DNA of 64,000 nucleotides. Source: Comamonadaceae bacterium M7527 (lineage in GTDB: Bacteria; Pseudomonadota; Gammaproteobacteria; Burkholderiales; Burkholderiaceae_C). The stretch covers positions 124,001 to 188,000 of the forward strand of contig CP087990.1 of NCBI GenBank assembly GCA_021044545.1, given 5' to 3'. Of the stretch, positions 26,949-36,078 are shown piece by piece (within the stretch, counting starts at the first letter, position 1; each line of letters starts with the position of its first letter). The notes below the pieces were generated by a model that ran no database searches, was not told the DNA's origin, and saw nothing but the letters and a program-made list of their open reading frames with translations. A program made the translations under genes and the position numbers.

Positions 26949-27135
26949 GGCTGGTCGCTAATGAAAGAGGGGTGAAACTGAATACCTAAATATTATCGTG
27001 TATGGCTGAGGTGTGCGTCGTCCCCGCGCCGAGTGCCCGCGGCTGTGGCCGGGGAATAGCCGCTACAGACCGTCTACATCATGGTGTTGCGTTTAGGGCG
27101 CCGTGTTAGCGGTTTGAGTCAGACCTGGGCCAGGT

Positions 27136-28000
27136 TCAAGGCCGGCGTAACTTGATGCGCAAGGCCTCGTAAGCCACTGCCAGCCAATCAAAGGCTGTGA
27201 GCTTGGGCCTGATCTGAGCGCTTTTAAAGCCGGTGGCCTTTATACGCTGCAATATGCGCAGGCCACCAGCCACTACCAGAGCCAGCTCCCAGCTGGCGCG
27301 ACCAGGTATTGCATGCACGACACCTAGGCCACTGTGCATGGTTTGTGTGGCATGCGCCACCAGCTGCGCCACGACGGCTTGCGCTGTTGTTGGTTCTACC
27401 TCGCGCAGGTCACAAGTGGGTGGCAACTGGTGCTGCGCCAAAACCGTTACAGGTATGTAAAACCGCTGCCTGGCCAAGTCTTGACTGAGGTCTTGCCAAA
27501 AATTAATCAGTTGCAGCTGTGCACACCGCATCGCTTTGTGCCATCACCTCTGGGTCATTCACCTTGTAAAGCTGCAGCATCAGCCGCCCAACTGGGTTGG
27601 CGGAATAGCTGCAGTAGTTCAATAACGCTGGCCAGTCTTGGTACCGGTCTCCAAGCGGTGCGCTGGCCGTACGGCTAACGTCTGACTCAAAGGCTTGCAG
27701 CAAATCAAACAAGGGCTTTGGCTTTAAGCCGTTGCGTACCAGCTGGGCCAGTGGTGCTACCAGCTGGGCCCATGGCTGTGTGGTTGCGTCGTGGGCTTGC
27801 TCGGCAATGGCTTGCTGCAAGGCGTTGCGCATGCTGGCCAACTGATTGAGCCGCTGCGAGGGGGTGTCTGTGCCTTCGTCTGCAATATCGTCGCCGGTGC
27901 GGGCCCAGCGGTAGATCGCTTGAACGGCAGGGCGCAAGTGCTTGGGACAAAGCCAGCTTGCAACCGGAAAATTTTCGTAATGATCAACACCAACAGACAT
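27136..28000 (-). CDS. hpnC: Hydroxysqualene synthase, interrupted by a frameshift near 27516
   Basis: Converts presqualene diphosphate to hydroxysqualene. The N-terminal frame begins MSVGVDHYENFPVASWLCPKHLR, typical of HpnC, and has the aspartate motif RTGDDIADEG. It breaks after SDAVCTA. The downstream frame resumes with LQLINFWQDLSQDLARQRFYIP, the second aspartate motif. At the break the coding strand reads ACAGCTGCAACTG; inserting GC (ACAGCGCTGCAACTG) gives the expected TALQLINFW. The span is 865 bases, one more than a multiple of three. Sequence error or a recent pseudogene are the options. The start at 28000 was preferred over longer forms because the family starts just before VDHYENFP. 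Confidence 0.88.
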
Positions 28001-28290
28001 AGGCCTTATTGTGGCGCAGCCGCACAACCAGGCGATAAGGGCACAAATAAAACCTGCTCCGCACAGGCCTGTCTTGCTTGGGCAGAGCAAGTCTTGTTGA
28101 GCAAGTGTTTTGCGTTTCATTTGAGTCAAGGCAAAAAAATGCTGCAGCTCGGTCTACAATAGCGGGTTATTCGCTGCACAAGCGCCACAATTCGTCTGTG
28201 CAGAGTGTTGGGTGTTGACGCACGCAATGCAGTGAATAGACCCGCTGGCTTTGCAATATGTACAGCTGGCTGGTTATCAGCACCGAATTA

Positions 28291-28376
28291 GCGCGGGTGG
28301 CGAAATTGGTAGACGCACCAGGTTTAGGTCCTGACGCTGGAGACAGTGTGGGGGTTCGAGTCCCCCCCGCGCACCA
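28291..28376 (+). tRNA. tRNA-Leu (anticodon TAG)
   Basis: An 86-base type II tRNA with long variable arm. Acceptor GCGCGGG pairs with CCCGCGC. The anticodon loop TTTAGGT carries TAG, the T arm is GGGGGTTCGAGTCCCCC, and CCA is encoded. It lies upstream of tig, a common arrangement in betaproteobacteria. Confidence 0.97.
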
Positions 28377-28449
28377 CTTATTTATATGCTTCGTTGTAGC
28401 CAAACAATGCGTTTGTGCCAGCGGGGCTGACACATGCAGGAGTTGAGTG

Positions 28450-29762
28450 ATGGCCGTAAACGTGGAAATCTTGGAAAAGCTAGAGCGCAAAGTAACGCTA
28501 ACGTTGCCTGTAGCCGCTATCACCGGTGAGGTTGAAACCCGCCTTAAGCGTTTGGCCAAGCAAGTCAAGATTGATGGTTTCCGCCCAGGCAAAGTACCGG
28601 CAACAGTGGTTGCCAAAATGTACGGTGCCTCAGTGCAGTACGAAGTGATGAATGACAAAGTCGGCGAGGCGTTTAGCCAGGCTGCTGTAGAGGCAAACTT
28701 GCGTGTGGCAGGTGCTCCACAAATCACTGAAAAAGAAGGCGCACCTGAAGGTGAGTTGGCTTTTGACGCGGTATTCGAGGTCTACCCCGAAGTCAAGTTG
28801 GGTGATGTCGCTGGCGTGGAAGTGGAAAAACTGACTGCCGAGGTCACAGAAGAAGCCATCGATAAAACCGTAGAGATTTTGCGCAAGCAGCGTCGCACAT
28901 TTGCTCAGCGCCCAGCTGCAGAAGCTGCCGTCGACGGCGACCGCGTCAGCATTGACTTTTTGGGCACCATCGATGGCGTGCCATTTGAAGGCGGCAAAGC
29001 CGAAGGTTTCCATTTTTGGTGGGCGACGGCCAAATGCTGAAAGAGTTTGAAGACGCTGTGCGCGGTATGAAAACCGGCGAGAGCAAGACCTTTCCCTTGG
29101 CGTTCCCAGAGGACTACCACGGTAAAGATGTTGCAGGCAAAACGGCTGACTTCATGGTGACCTTGCACAAGGTTGAAGCTGCATCTATGCCCGCCATTGA
29201 CGAAGAGTTTGTAAAGTCTTTGGGCGTGGCTGAGCACACGGTTGATGCTTTGCGTGCTGACATTCGTACCAATTTGCAGCGTGAGGTGAAGGCCCGCTTG
29301 CAAGCCCGCAACAAACAGGCTGCCATGGATGGCCTGGTTGCCAAGGCCGAGCTGGACTTGCCCAAGGCTGTGGTGCAAACCGAGCTAGAGCGCATGGTTG
29401 AACGCGCACGTGCTGACCTCAAGCAGCGCGGCGTTAAAGATGCTGACAAAGCACCTATCCCCGACGACGTATTCCGCCCACAAGCTGAGCGCCGCGTGCG
29501 TTTGGGCCTGGTGGTTGCTGAGTTGGTGCGTGTAGAAAACCTGCAAGCCACGCCTGAGCAAATCAAGGCACACATCTCTGAAATGGCGGCCTCTTACGAG
29601 CGCCCAGAGGACGTTGTGAAGTGGTACACCGGTGACCAAAGCCGCATGGCTGAGGTAGAGGCCGTTGTGATTGAAAACAACGTGACCGAGTTTGTCATGG
29701 GCAAAGCCAAGGTCACTGAAAAGGCGGTTGACTTTGACGAGTTGATGGCCCAGCAGCAGTAA
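28450..29762 (+). CDS. tig: Trigger factor, interrupted by a frameshift near 29013
   Basis: Ribosome-bound chaperone and prolyl isomerase. The N-terminal ribosome-binding domain contains the signature GFRPGKVPATVV (about 43-54). The frame then runs to EGGKAEGFHF, which is inside the FKBP domain, and breaks. The second frame resumes VGDGQMLKEFEDAVRGM and carries the C-terminal chaperone domain to VTEKAVDFDELMAQQQ. The run at 29013-29017 has five T; six T would give ...FHFLVGDGQ and one continuous 437-residue protein, the normal length. A missing base in a homopolymer is a typical sequencing error. Start ATG 28450 follows an AGGAG site at 28438-28442. Confidence 0.95.
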
Positions 29763-29797
29763 TGCGGTGACGCGGCCACTTGTCTGGCTTGTTGAAT

Positions 29798-29831
29798 AAC
29801 AAAAGGGCGGCGACGCCCTTTTGTTGTTTTT
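29798..29831 (+). terminator. Intrinsic terminator between tig and clpP
   Basis: AACAAAAGGGCG, loop GCGA, then CGCCCTTTTGTT: a 12-bp stem, followed by GTTTTT. It separates tig from clpP, implying a separate clpP promoter in the 128 bases before clpP. Confidence 0.88.
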
Positions 29832-29959
29832 GTTTGGTGCCAGCTTTGCGCTTGTTGTAATTGTGGGCAACGTCCCCACCTACACACACTGGTTGGCCTT
29901 TGGTTACAGTAGTGGCTAGTGCCATGCACCAACCCCCTCTTATTTTGGAGATTACAGCG

Positions 29960-30589
29960 ATGAACGCATTGGATACACAGGCTTTGGGCATGGTCCCCAT
30001 GGTGGTAGAGCAGTCTGGGCGCGGTGAGCGCAGCTATGACATTTACTCTCGTTTGCTCAAGGAGCGCGTGGTGTTTTTGGTGGGCCCGGTTAATGACCAG
30101 TCTGCCAATTTAGTGGTGGCGCAGTTGCTGTTTTTAGAGTCTGAAAACCCAGACAAAGATATTCACTTCTACATCAACTCACCAGGCGGTTCGGTCAGTG
30201 CTGGCATGGCTATCTTTGACACCATGAACTTCATCAAGCCAGACGTGTCAACGCTTTGCACGGGCATGGCTGCCAGCATGGGTGCGTTTTTGTTGGCTGC
30301 CGGCGCCAAGGGCAAACGCTTCTCGTTGCCCAACTCTCGCGTGATGATTCACCAGCCACTGGGCGGCGCACAGGGCCAGGCCACAGACATTGAGATTCAC
30401 GCCCGTGAAATCCTGCGCTTACGCGCCTTGTTGAACGACATATTGGCCAAGCAGTCTGGCCAGCCCTTAGAGCGCATTGAGCGCGATACCGAGCGTGACT
30501 ACTTCATGACCGCTCAGGAAGCGGCTGACTACGGTTTGGTAGACAAGGTGATTGACAAGCGCGAAGACGCAGCCAAGCCAGCGGCTTGA
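29960..30589 (+). CDS. clpP: ATP-dependent Clp protease proteolytic subunit
   Basis: Serine peptidase that forms the double heptamer degrading substrates delivered by ClpX. The 209-residue protein begins MNALDTQALGMVPMVVEQSGRGERSYDIYSRLLKERVVFLVGPV. Catalytic Ser is in GMAASMGAFLLAAG, His in RVMIHQPLGGAQGQA, and the Asp after EIHAREILRLR. The ATG at 29960 follows TTGGAG; an upstream in-frame extension to 29861 lacks family similarity. clpX follows on the same strand after 173 bases. Confidence 0.97.
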   Translation: MNALDTQALGMVPMVVEQSGRGERSYDIYSRLLKERVVFLVGPVNDQSANLVVAQLLFLESENPDKDIHFYINSPGGSVSAGMAIFDTMNFIKPDVSTLCTGMAASMGAFLLAAGAKGKRFSLPNSRVMIHQPLGGAQGQATDIEIHAREILRLRALLNDILAKQSGQPLERIERDTERDYFMTAQEAADYGLVDKVIDKREDAAKPAA

Positions 30590-30762
30590 TAGCCTCTGAG
30601 TTGCAGCTGAAGTGGCGCTTGACCCACATCCCGGGCTGTTTGTAGCGATTGGCGCTAGCAAGCACCGTTATGGTGCGTGTTGAGCGCCATTTCCGCCTCT
30701 TACACGTGGCAAGGCGTTATCATGGAACGCTATTCTTACTGATTGATACCAAAGCACACGAT

Positions 30763-32027
30763 ATGGCTGATAAAAAGGGCGCTAGCTCCGAGAAGAACCT
30801 GTACTGCTCGTTTTGCGGTAAAAGCCAGCACGAGGTTAAAAAGCTCATTGCGGGCCCCTCTGTATTCATTTGCGATGAGTGCATTGATTTGTGCAACGAC
30901 ATAGTTCGTGATGAGCTGCCCCAACTGGAGTTGGGCGACAAGCCCAAAGATGCACTGCCCACTCCAGCCAAGCTGAAAGAAAACCTGGACAACTACGTCA
31001 TTGGCCAAGACAAAGCCAAGCGCGCGTTGTCGGTGGCGGTTTACAACCACTACAAGCGTTTAAACCACAAGGAAACCGCCAAAAAGGACGACGTAGAGCT
31101 GGTGAAAAGCAATATTTTGCTGATCGGCCCTACAGGCTCTGGCAAGACACTATTGGCTCAAACCTTGGCGCGTATGCTTGATGTGCCGTTTGTCATGGCC
31201 GATGCCACCACACTGACCGAAGCCGGTTACGTGGGTGAGGACGTGGAAAACATTGTGGCCAAGCTGCTGCAGACCTGCGACTACGACGTGGCCAAAGCCC
31301 AGCGTGGCATTGTCTACATTGACGAGATCGACAAAATTTCCCGCAAGTCTGACAACCCATCCATCACACGAGATGTATCGGGTGAGGGCGTGCAGCAGGC
31401 CTTGCTCAAGCTGATCGAGGGCACTTTGGCGTCCATCCCGCCTCAGGGCGGGCGCAAGCACCCCAACCAAGACTTTTTGCAAGTCGACACCACCAACATT
31501 TTGTTTATTTGTGGCGGCGCGTTTGCGGGTCTGGAAAAAGTCATTGAAAGCCGTACCGAGGCTTCTGGCATTGGCTTTGGTGCTGTTGTCAAGAACAAGC
31601 AAGGTCGCAGCGTATCCGAGTCGTTCAGCGAGGTGGAGCCTGAGGACATGGTGAAGTTCGGCATCATCCCTGAGCTGGTGGGTCGCTTGCCTGTGGTCGC
31701 CACGCTTGAGGAGCTGGAGGAAGACCAACTCATAGACATTTTGACCACGCCCAAGAATGCCGTGGTCAAGCAGTTTGCCAAGCTGTTCGCGCTGGAAGAC
31801 GCCGAACTAGACGTTCGCCCCAGTGCACTGCGTGCCATTGCGCGCAAAGCACTCAAGCGTAAAACGGGTGCACGCGGCCTGCGCTCCATTCTGGAGCAAG
31901 CGCTTATAGACACTATGTTTGAGTTGCCCAGCCTGGAAAACGTGAAGCAAGTGGTGGTGGACGAGACCACCATCGACGATGCCAAACCCCCTTTGCTGGT
32001 CTATCACGAAAAGCTAAAAAGGCCTAA
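30763..32027 (+). CDS. clpX: ATP-dependent Clp protease ATPase subunit, with a frameshift at the last codons
   Basis: Unfoldase that feeds tagged proteins to ClpP. From ATG 30763 (MADKKGASSEKNLYCSFCGKSQ) it has the four-cysteine zinc finger, with CDECIDLC as its second pair. Walker A is GPTGSGKTLLAQ, Walker B IVYIDEIDKI, and the sensor-2 region ends in PPLLVYHEK. There the frame slips. As written it runs on into lon to 32199. Adding one G in AAAAGCTAAAAAGG (AAAAGGCTAAA) gives YHEKAKKA and a stop at 32025-32027, three bases before lon. The result would be 421 residues, the usual length. The long read-through form is judged an artefact. Confidence 0.94.
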
Positions 32028-32030
32028 GCT

Positions 32031-34460
32031 ATGTCTGGACAAGAAGTTTTGCCATCTACTCCCATTGACTTGCCACTGTTGCCCTTGCGCGATGTGGTGG
32101 TGTTTCCGCATATGGTCATCCCCCTGTTTGTGGGGCGAGCCAAAAGCATCAAAGCGCTTGAGTCGGCTATGGCCGACGACAGGCGCATTATGTTGGTAGC
32201 CCAAAAAGCTGCGGCCAAAGACGAGCCCACTGCTGACGACATGTTCGCTATGGGCTGCGTGGCCAGCATTTTGCAAATGCTCAAGCTGCCTGACGGCACG
32301 GTCAAAGTGTTGGTGGAAGGTGTGCAGCGCGCCACCGTGAACCTCATCACCGACGGTGAAGTGCACTTTAGTGCCAACGTGGAGCCCATGGCCCCAGCCG
32401 TTGAGCGCCAGGCCAACGACGACACAGAGATAGAAGCCCTGCGCCGCGCCGTGATGCAGCAGTTTGACCAGTACGTCAAACTCAATAAAAAAATACCATC
32501 AGAAATTCTCACATCCATTTCAAGCATCGATGAGCCTGGCCGCTTGGCAGACACCATTGCCGCGCACCTGCCGCTCAAGTTGGAGTCCAAGCAGGAAGTG
32601 CTGGATTTGTGCCCCATCAAGGCGCGCCTGGAAAAGCTTTACAACCAAATTGAAGCCGAAGTGGACGTGCTCAATGTGGACAAGCGCATCCGCGGGCGCG
32701 TGAAGCGTCAGATGGAGAAAAACCAGCGCGACTTCTACCTCAACGAGCAAGTCAAAGCCATTCAAAAAGAATTGGGTGAGGGTGAAGAGGGCGCAGACAT
32801 TGAAGAGATTGAGAAAAAAATCAAGCTCGCCCGCATGCCTAAAGAGGCGCGTAAAAAAGCCGACGGCGAGCTGAAAAAACTCAAACTCATGTCGCCTATG
32901 TCCGCAGAAGCCTCTGTGGTGCGCAACTACCTAGAGGTGTTGCTGGGCTTGCCATGGGCCAAAAAGTCAAAAGTTATTCATGACTTGGCTTTGGCCGAAG
33001 AAACGCTTAACGCAGACCACTTTGGCCTGGACAAAGTTAAAGAACGCATTCTTGAATACCTCGCGGTGCAACAACGCGTAGACAAAGTGAAAGCGCCCAT
33101 TTTGTGCTTGGTAGGCCCACCTGGCGTGGGTAAAACCTCACTGGGACAGTCCATTGCAAAGGCCACAGGACGCAAGTATGTGCGCATGGCCCTGGGCGGC
33201 GTGCGAGACGAAGCTGAAATTCGTGGCCACCGCCGCACTTACATTGGAGCCTTGCCGGGCAAAGTGTTGCAAAACCTGTCTAAAACAGGCACGCGCAACC
33301 CCTTGTTCCTGCTTGACGAGATTGACAAGCTGGGCACCGACTTTAGGGGTGACCCTTCTAGCGCCTTGCTGGAGGTGTTAGACCCAGAGCAAAACCACAC
33401 CTTTGGTGACCACTACGTTGAGGTTGACTTTGACTTAAGCGACGTGATGTTTGTGGCCACTTCAAACTCTATGAATATTCCAGCGGCCTTGCTAGACCGC
33501 ATGGAAGTCATTCGTTTGAGCGGCTACACCGAAGACGAAAAAACCCACATTGCGATGCAGTACTTGCTGCCAAAGCAAATCACCAACAACGGCGTCAAAG
33601 AAGGCGAGCTGCAAGTCACTGAAGATGCGTTGCGTGACATCGTGCGCTACTACACACGCGAAGCGGGTGTGCGCTCGTTAGAGCGTGAAATCTCCAAGGT
33701 TTGCCGCAAAGTTATCAAGAGCTTGCTGCTGGGACAAGCCAAGCCAACCGTGGTGGTGAGTGCACAAAACCTTGATGAGTTTCTGGGCGTTCGCAAGTTC
33801 ACATACGGCCGTGCCGAGCAAAAAAACCAGGTAGGTCAAGTGGTGGGTTTGGCCTGGACAGAAGTGGGCGGCGACTTGCTCACCATCGAAGCCGCGCTGA
33901 TGCCAGGCAAAGGCGTTATCACACGCACAGGTTCGCTGGGCGATGTGATGAAAGAGTCGGTAGAAGCTGCACGCACAGTGGTGCGTAGCCGGGCCAACAA
34001 CTTGGGCATTAAAGAGTTGTTTGACAAGCGCGACATGCACATACACGTTCCAGACGGCGCCACGCCCAAAGACGGCCCCAGCGCTGGCGCTGCCATGGTG
34101 ACAGCATTGGTGTCAGCTCTCACGCAGATACCCATCAAGTGCACAGTGGCCATGACAGGTGAAATCACGTTGCGCGGCGAAGTCACAGCCATTGGCGGTC
34201 TTAAAGAAAAGCTGTTGGCAGCGTTGCGCGGTGGCATTGAAACCGTGCTTATTCCTGAAGAGAACGTTAAAGACTTGGCCGACATTCCAGACAACGTTAA
34301 AAGCGGTCTTGAAATCGTGCCAGTGAAGTGGATAGACCAGGTGTTAGAGAAAGCATTGGAGCGCTTGCCCGAGCCACTGAGCGAGGCAGAAATTGCTGCC
34401 GCAGCAGCAGCGCGCGCAGCGCCTTCGCAGGTACCAGCAACGGATGCAGTGAAGCACTAA
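32031..34460 (+). CDS. lon: ATP-dependent Lon protease
   Basis: Cytoplasmic AAA+ serine protease that removes damaged and regulatory proteins. The 809-residue protein has the N-terminal substrate domain (LPLLPLRDVVVFPHMVIPLFVGR) and a long helical linker. Walker A is GPPGVGKTS, Walker B FLLDEIDKLGTDF, and the arginine-finger region follows. The catalytic Ser-Lys dyad is DGPSAGAAM with the lysine about 40 residues later. It starts three bases after the repaired clpX stop, so the clpP-clpX-lon order is conserved. In many relatives hupB follows; here it lies 12 kb away. Confidence 0.98.
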   Translation: MSGQEVLPSTPIDLPLLPLRDVVVFPHMVIPLFVGRAKSIKALESAMADDRRIMLVAQKAAAKDEPTADDMFAMGCVASILQMLKLPDGTVKVLVEGVQRATVNLITDGEVHFSANVEPMAPAVERQANDDTEIEALRRAVMQQFDQYVKLNKKIPSEILTSISSIDEPGRLADTIAAHLPLKLESKQEVLDLCPIKARLEKLYNQIEAEVDVLNVDKRIRGRVKRQMEKNQRDFYLNEQVKAIQKELGEGEEGADIEEIEKKIKLARMPKEARKKADGELKKLKLMSPMSAEASVVRNYLEVLLGLPWAKKSKVIHDLALAEETLNADHFGLDKVKERILEYLAVQQRVDKVKAPILCLVGPPGVGKTSLGQSIAKATGRKYVRMALGGVRDEAEIRGHRRTYIGALPGKVLQNLSKTGTRNPLFLLDEIDKLGTDFRGDPSSALLEVLDPEQNHTFGDHYVEVDFDLSDVMFVATSNSMNIPAALLDRMEVIRLSGYTEDEKTHIAMQYLLPKQITNNGVKEGELQVTEDALRDIVRYYTREAGVRSLEREISKVCRKVIKSLLLGQAKPTVVVSAQNLDEFLGVRKFTYGRAEQKNQVGQVVGLAWTEVGGDLLTIEAALMPGKGVITRTGSLGDVMKESVEAARTVVRSRANNLGIKELFDKRDMHIHVPDGATPKDGPSAGAAMVTALVSALTQIPIKCTVAMTGEITLRGEVTAIGGLKEKLLAALRGGIETVLIPEENVKDLADIPDNVKSGLEIVPVKWIDQVLEKALERLPEPLSEAEIAAAAAARAAPSQVPATDAVKH

Positions 34461-34471
34461 CTTTTTGTAAA

Positions 34472-34507
34472 AATTTTTAGGGTGACTTGCAAAGCACCCC
34501 AAAAATT
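34472..34507. terminator. Stem-loop after lon
   Basis: AATTTTTAGGGTG (34472-34484) pairs with CACCCCAAAAATT (34495-34507) with one mismatch. T and A runs flank the GC core on both sides, so it can end transcription in either direction. The next transcript (tRNA-Gly) starts just beyond, and its probable -35 falls within the loop. Confidence 0.6.
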
Positions 34508-34516
34508 GGTTATACT
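34487..34516 (+). promoter_or_regulatory. Promoter of tRNA-Gly
   Basis: TTGCAA (34487-34492), an 18-base spacer and TATACT (34511-34516). It lies 40 bases before tRNA-Gly, with the shared tRNA leader element between. Confidence 0.55.
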
Positions 34517-34556
34517 TCTAGCTTCAGCAGCAAACGATAGTTAAGCAGTTGAAAAT

Positions 34557-34632
34557 GCGGGAATAGCTCAGCTGGTAGAGCGCAACCTTGCCAAGGTTGA
34601 GGTCGCGAGTTCGAATCTCGTTTCCCGCTCCA
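34557..34632 (+). tRNA. tRNA-Gly (anticodon GCC)
   Basis: Acceptor GCGGGAA pairs with TTCCCGC. The stem CAACC/GGTTG holds loop TTGCCAA with anticodon GCC; CCA is encoded. It is the first gene after lon. Confidence 0.97.
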
Positions 34633-34638
34633 AATTAT

Positions 34639-34666
34639 AAAAGGGAAGCTCACGCTTCCCTTTTTT
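34639..34666 (+). terminator. Intrinsic terminator after tRNA-Gly
   Basis: AAAAGGGAAGC, loop TCAC, then GCTTCCCTTTT and T-run. This implies that tRNA-Cys, 48 bases further, has its own promoter or depends on read-through. Confidence 0.88.
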
Positions 34667-34713
34667 GTCATAAGGCACAACCGCTCAACCGCAGGTTGTA
34701 CGCCGACACATTT

Positions 34714-34787
34714 GGCGCGATAGCAAAGCGGTTATGCAACGGATTGCAAATCCGTCTAGCCCAGTTCGACTCTGGGTCGCGCCTCCA
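34714..34787 (+). tRNA. tRNA-Cys (anticodon GCA)
   Basis: Acceptor GGCGCGA pairs with TCGCGCC. The stem GGA(T)/(A)TCC holds anticodon GCA in TTGCAAA, the T arm is CCAGTTCGACTCTGG, and CCA is encoded. The 74 bases are the usual length for tRNA-Cys. Confidence 0.96.
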
Positions 34788-35156
34788 CATTTCCCCAGTG
34801 CAATCAAGAATTGGACGTGCAGCCTGTCTGGCACGCCAATTGGCAGGTCCATGCAGCCCTTGTCATGGGTGTACTGTTTCGTGACCAAACCCTCAAGCCA
34901 CAAGATCCGAGTGCAAACGTCATTTGCATGCAGTACTTCACATCGCCTGCCAAGGCATCCTGCGTGCGGCATGGGCTGGCATCCGGGCATGCGCAGACTG
35001 TTTTGAGACCAAGCGCACTGGCGTAGCAACCATGTGAATTGGCTGGGGCCTTAGCAGGCGCATGACCGAGGTTGTTGGTAGTGCGTTTTTTTTCGTCTTG
35101 AAATGCCTAAAGCGTGCTGTTAACGCCGTACTTGCGCAGACTTTGAGAAGTCAATA
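34788..35156. other. Gene-poor gap between tRNA-Cys and the SOS cassette
   Basis: This 369-base stretch has no gene I recognise. A plus-strand open frame at 34811-35026 (MDVQPVWHANWQVHAALVMG...) resembles nothing I know and has no clear ribosome site. No terminator for tRNA-Cys, no repeat of the tRNA 3' end and no integrase remnant could be seen. It may be a decayed gene. Confidence 0.4.
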
Positions 35157-35176
35157 TACTGTATAAAAAAACAGTA
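35157..35176 (+). promoter_or_regulatory. LexA (SOS) box upstream of imuA
   Basis: A perfect CTGT-N8-ACAG site (35159-35174) within a symmetric TACTGT...ACAGTA frame and an A/T-only centre, matching the E. coli-type LexA consensus. It lies 72 bases before the imuA start and should make the imuA-imuB-dnaE2 operon DNA-damage inducible. Confidence 0.9.
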
Positions 35177-35247
35177 TTTACAGCCGCAAAAAGCTGTATT
35201 CCCCCTCATCGTTTTGCAGCGCTTGGCGCTTGCTGGTTTGTCATTTC

Positions 35248-36078
35248 ATGTCTGCTATTGCTCAGTTACTAGCACGCGGTCAAAGCGCAGCTTTGCACAA
35301 GGCGGCTGTGTTCGCGTGCGCGCCCCCGCGCGATGTCTTGCCAACGGGCAACGCGTCCGTTGATGCATTGCTGCCAGGTGGTGGTTGGCCCCAGGGTGCC
35401 TTGGTAGAGCTGATACAAAGCGGCACTGATAGGCTGGCCCCTACGCAGGCCGTATGCAGCTTGCTGTTGCCAGCGCTTATTCAATTGCAGCAAGAGCGGG
35501 TTGGTGTCGCAGCCCATGCTGCGCATGTGGCTTGGGTGGGCACGGTAGGGCACTCAGCGCTGGCGCAGTCGTTGAGTTTGTTTGGCCCGTCCTTGGTTGC
35601 CAAGGGCCTGGATGTGAGTCGGCTGGTGTGGGTGCAGCATGCGTCAGACAAAGCCAAGGCTTGGGCTGCGCAAGAGTTGCTGCGATGTGCTGATGTGGCG
35701 GGTGTGGTGGTGTGTTTGGCGCAGGCTGATGCACATTTATTGCGCCGTTTGCACTACAGCGCCGCACAGCATGGCAAGTATTTGTGGGCTATTAGGCCCG
35801 CGCAAGCGATGGCACATGCCTCACCGGCTGTGCTGCGCATGCAGTGGCGCGCAGGCGGGTGGTCTATGCTTGCGCAGCCTTTGGGCAGTGCTTTACAGGT
35901 GCGTAAACGTGTAGGACCCAGCACTCAAGCGGTGGTGTATTGCATGCAGGCAAGCACTGCTTTGCAGCAAGCTGTGCGCAGCACCAAAGCCATGCGCGGC
36001 TTGCGTCGCGCCAGCGCCAGCCCAGCGGTAAAGCCCAGTGTTATTTCTAGCCATAAAGCCCATCAAGTGGCTGCGTGA
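35248..36078 (+). CDS. imuA: Translesion synthesis accessory protein ImuA
   Basis: RecA/SulA-related accessory protein of the SOS mutasome that works with ImuB and DnaE2. The 276-residue form starts at ATG 35248 (MSAIAQLLARGQSAALHKAAVF). It has DVLPTGNASVDALLPGGGWPQGALVELIQ near 30-58, the family's RecA-like start, followed by an alpha/beta core with no intact Walker A. It overlaps imuB by 41 bases and lies behind the LexA box. No other SOS gene lies beside it. Confidence 0.9.
   Translation: MSAIAQLLARGQSAALHKAAVFACAPPRDVLPTGNASVDALLPGGGWPQGALVELIQSGTDRLAPTQAVCSLLLPALIQLQQERVGVAAHAAHVAWVGTVGHSALAQSLSLFGPSLVAKGLDVSRLVWVQHASDKAKAWAAQELLRCADVAGVVVCLAQADAHLLRRLHYSAAQHGKYLWAIRPAQAMAHASPAVLRMQWRAGGWSMLAQPLGSALQVRKRVGPSTQAVVYCMQASTALQQAVRSTKAMRGLRRASASPAVKPSVISSHKAHQVAA

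Noticed and set aside
32028..32199. ClpX-Lon overlap as a genuine fusion or regulatory overlap
   Set aside because: The tail sequence is out of the family's pattern and one added base gives the standard ClpX end and spacing to lon.
34811..35026. Small plus-strand frame after tRNA-Cys as a gene
   Set aside because: No ribosome site, no similarity that I recognise and no conserved features; kept only as part of an unexplained gap.
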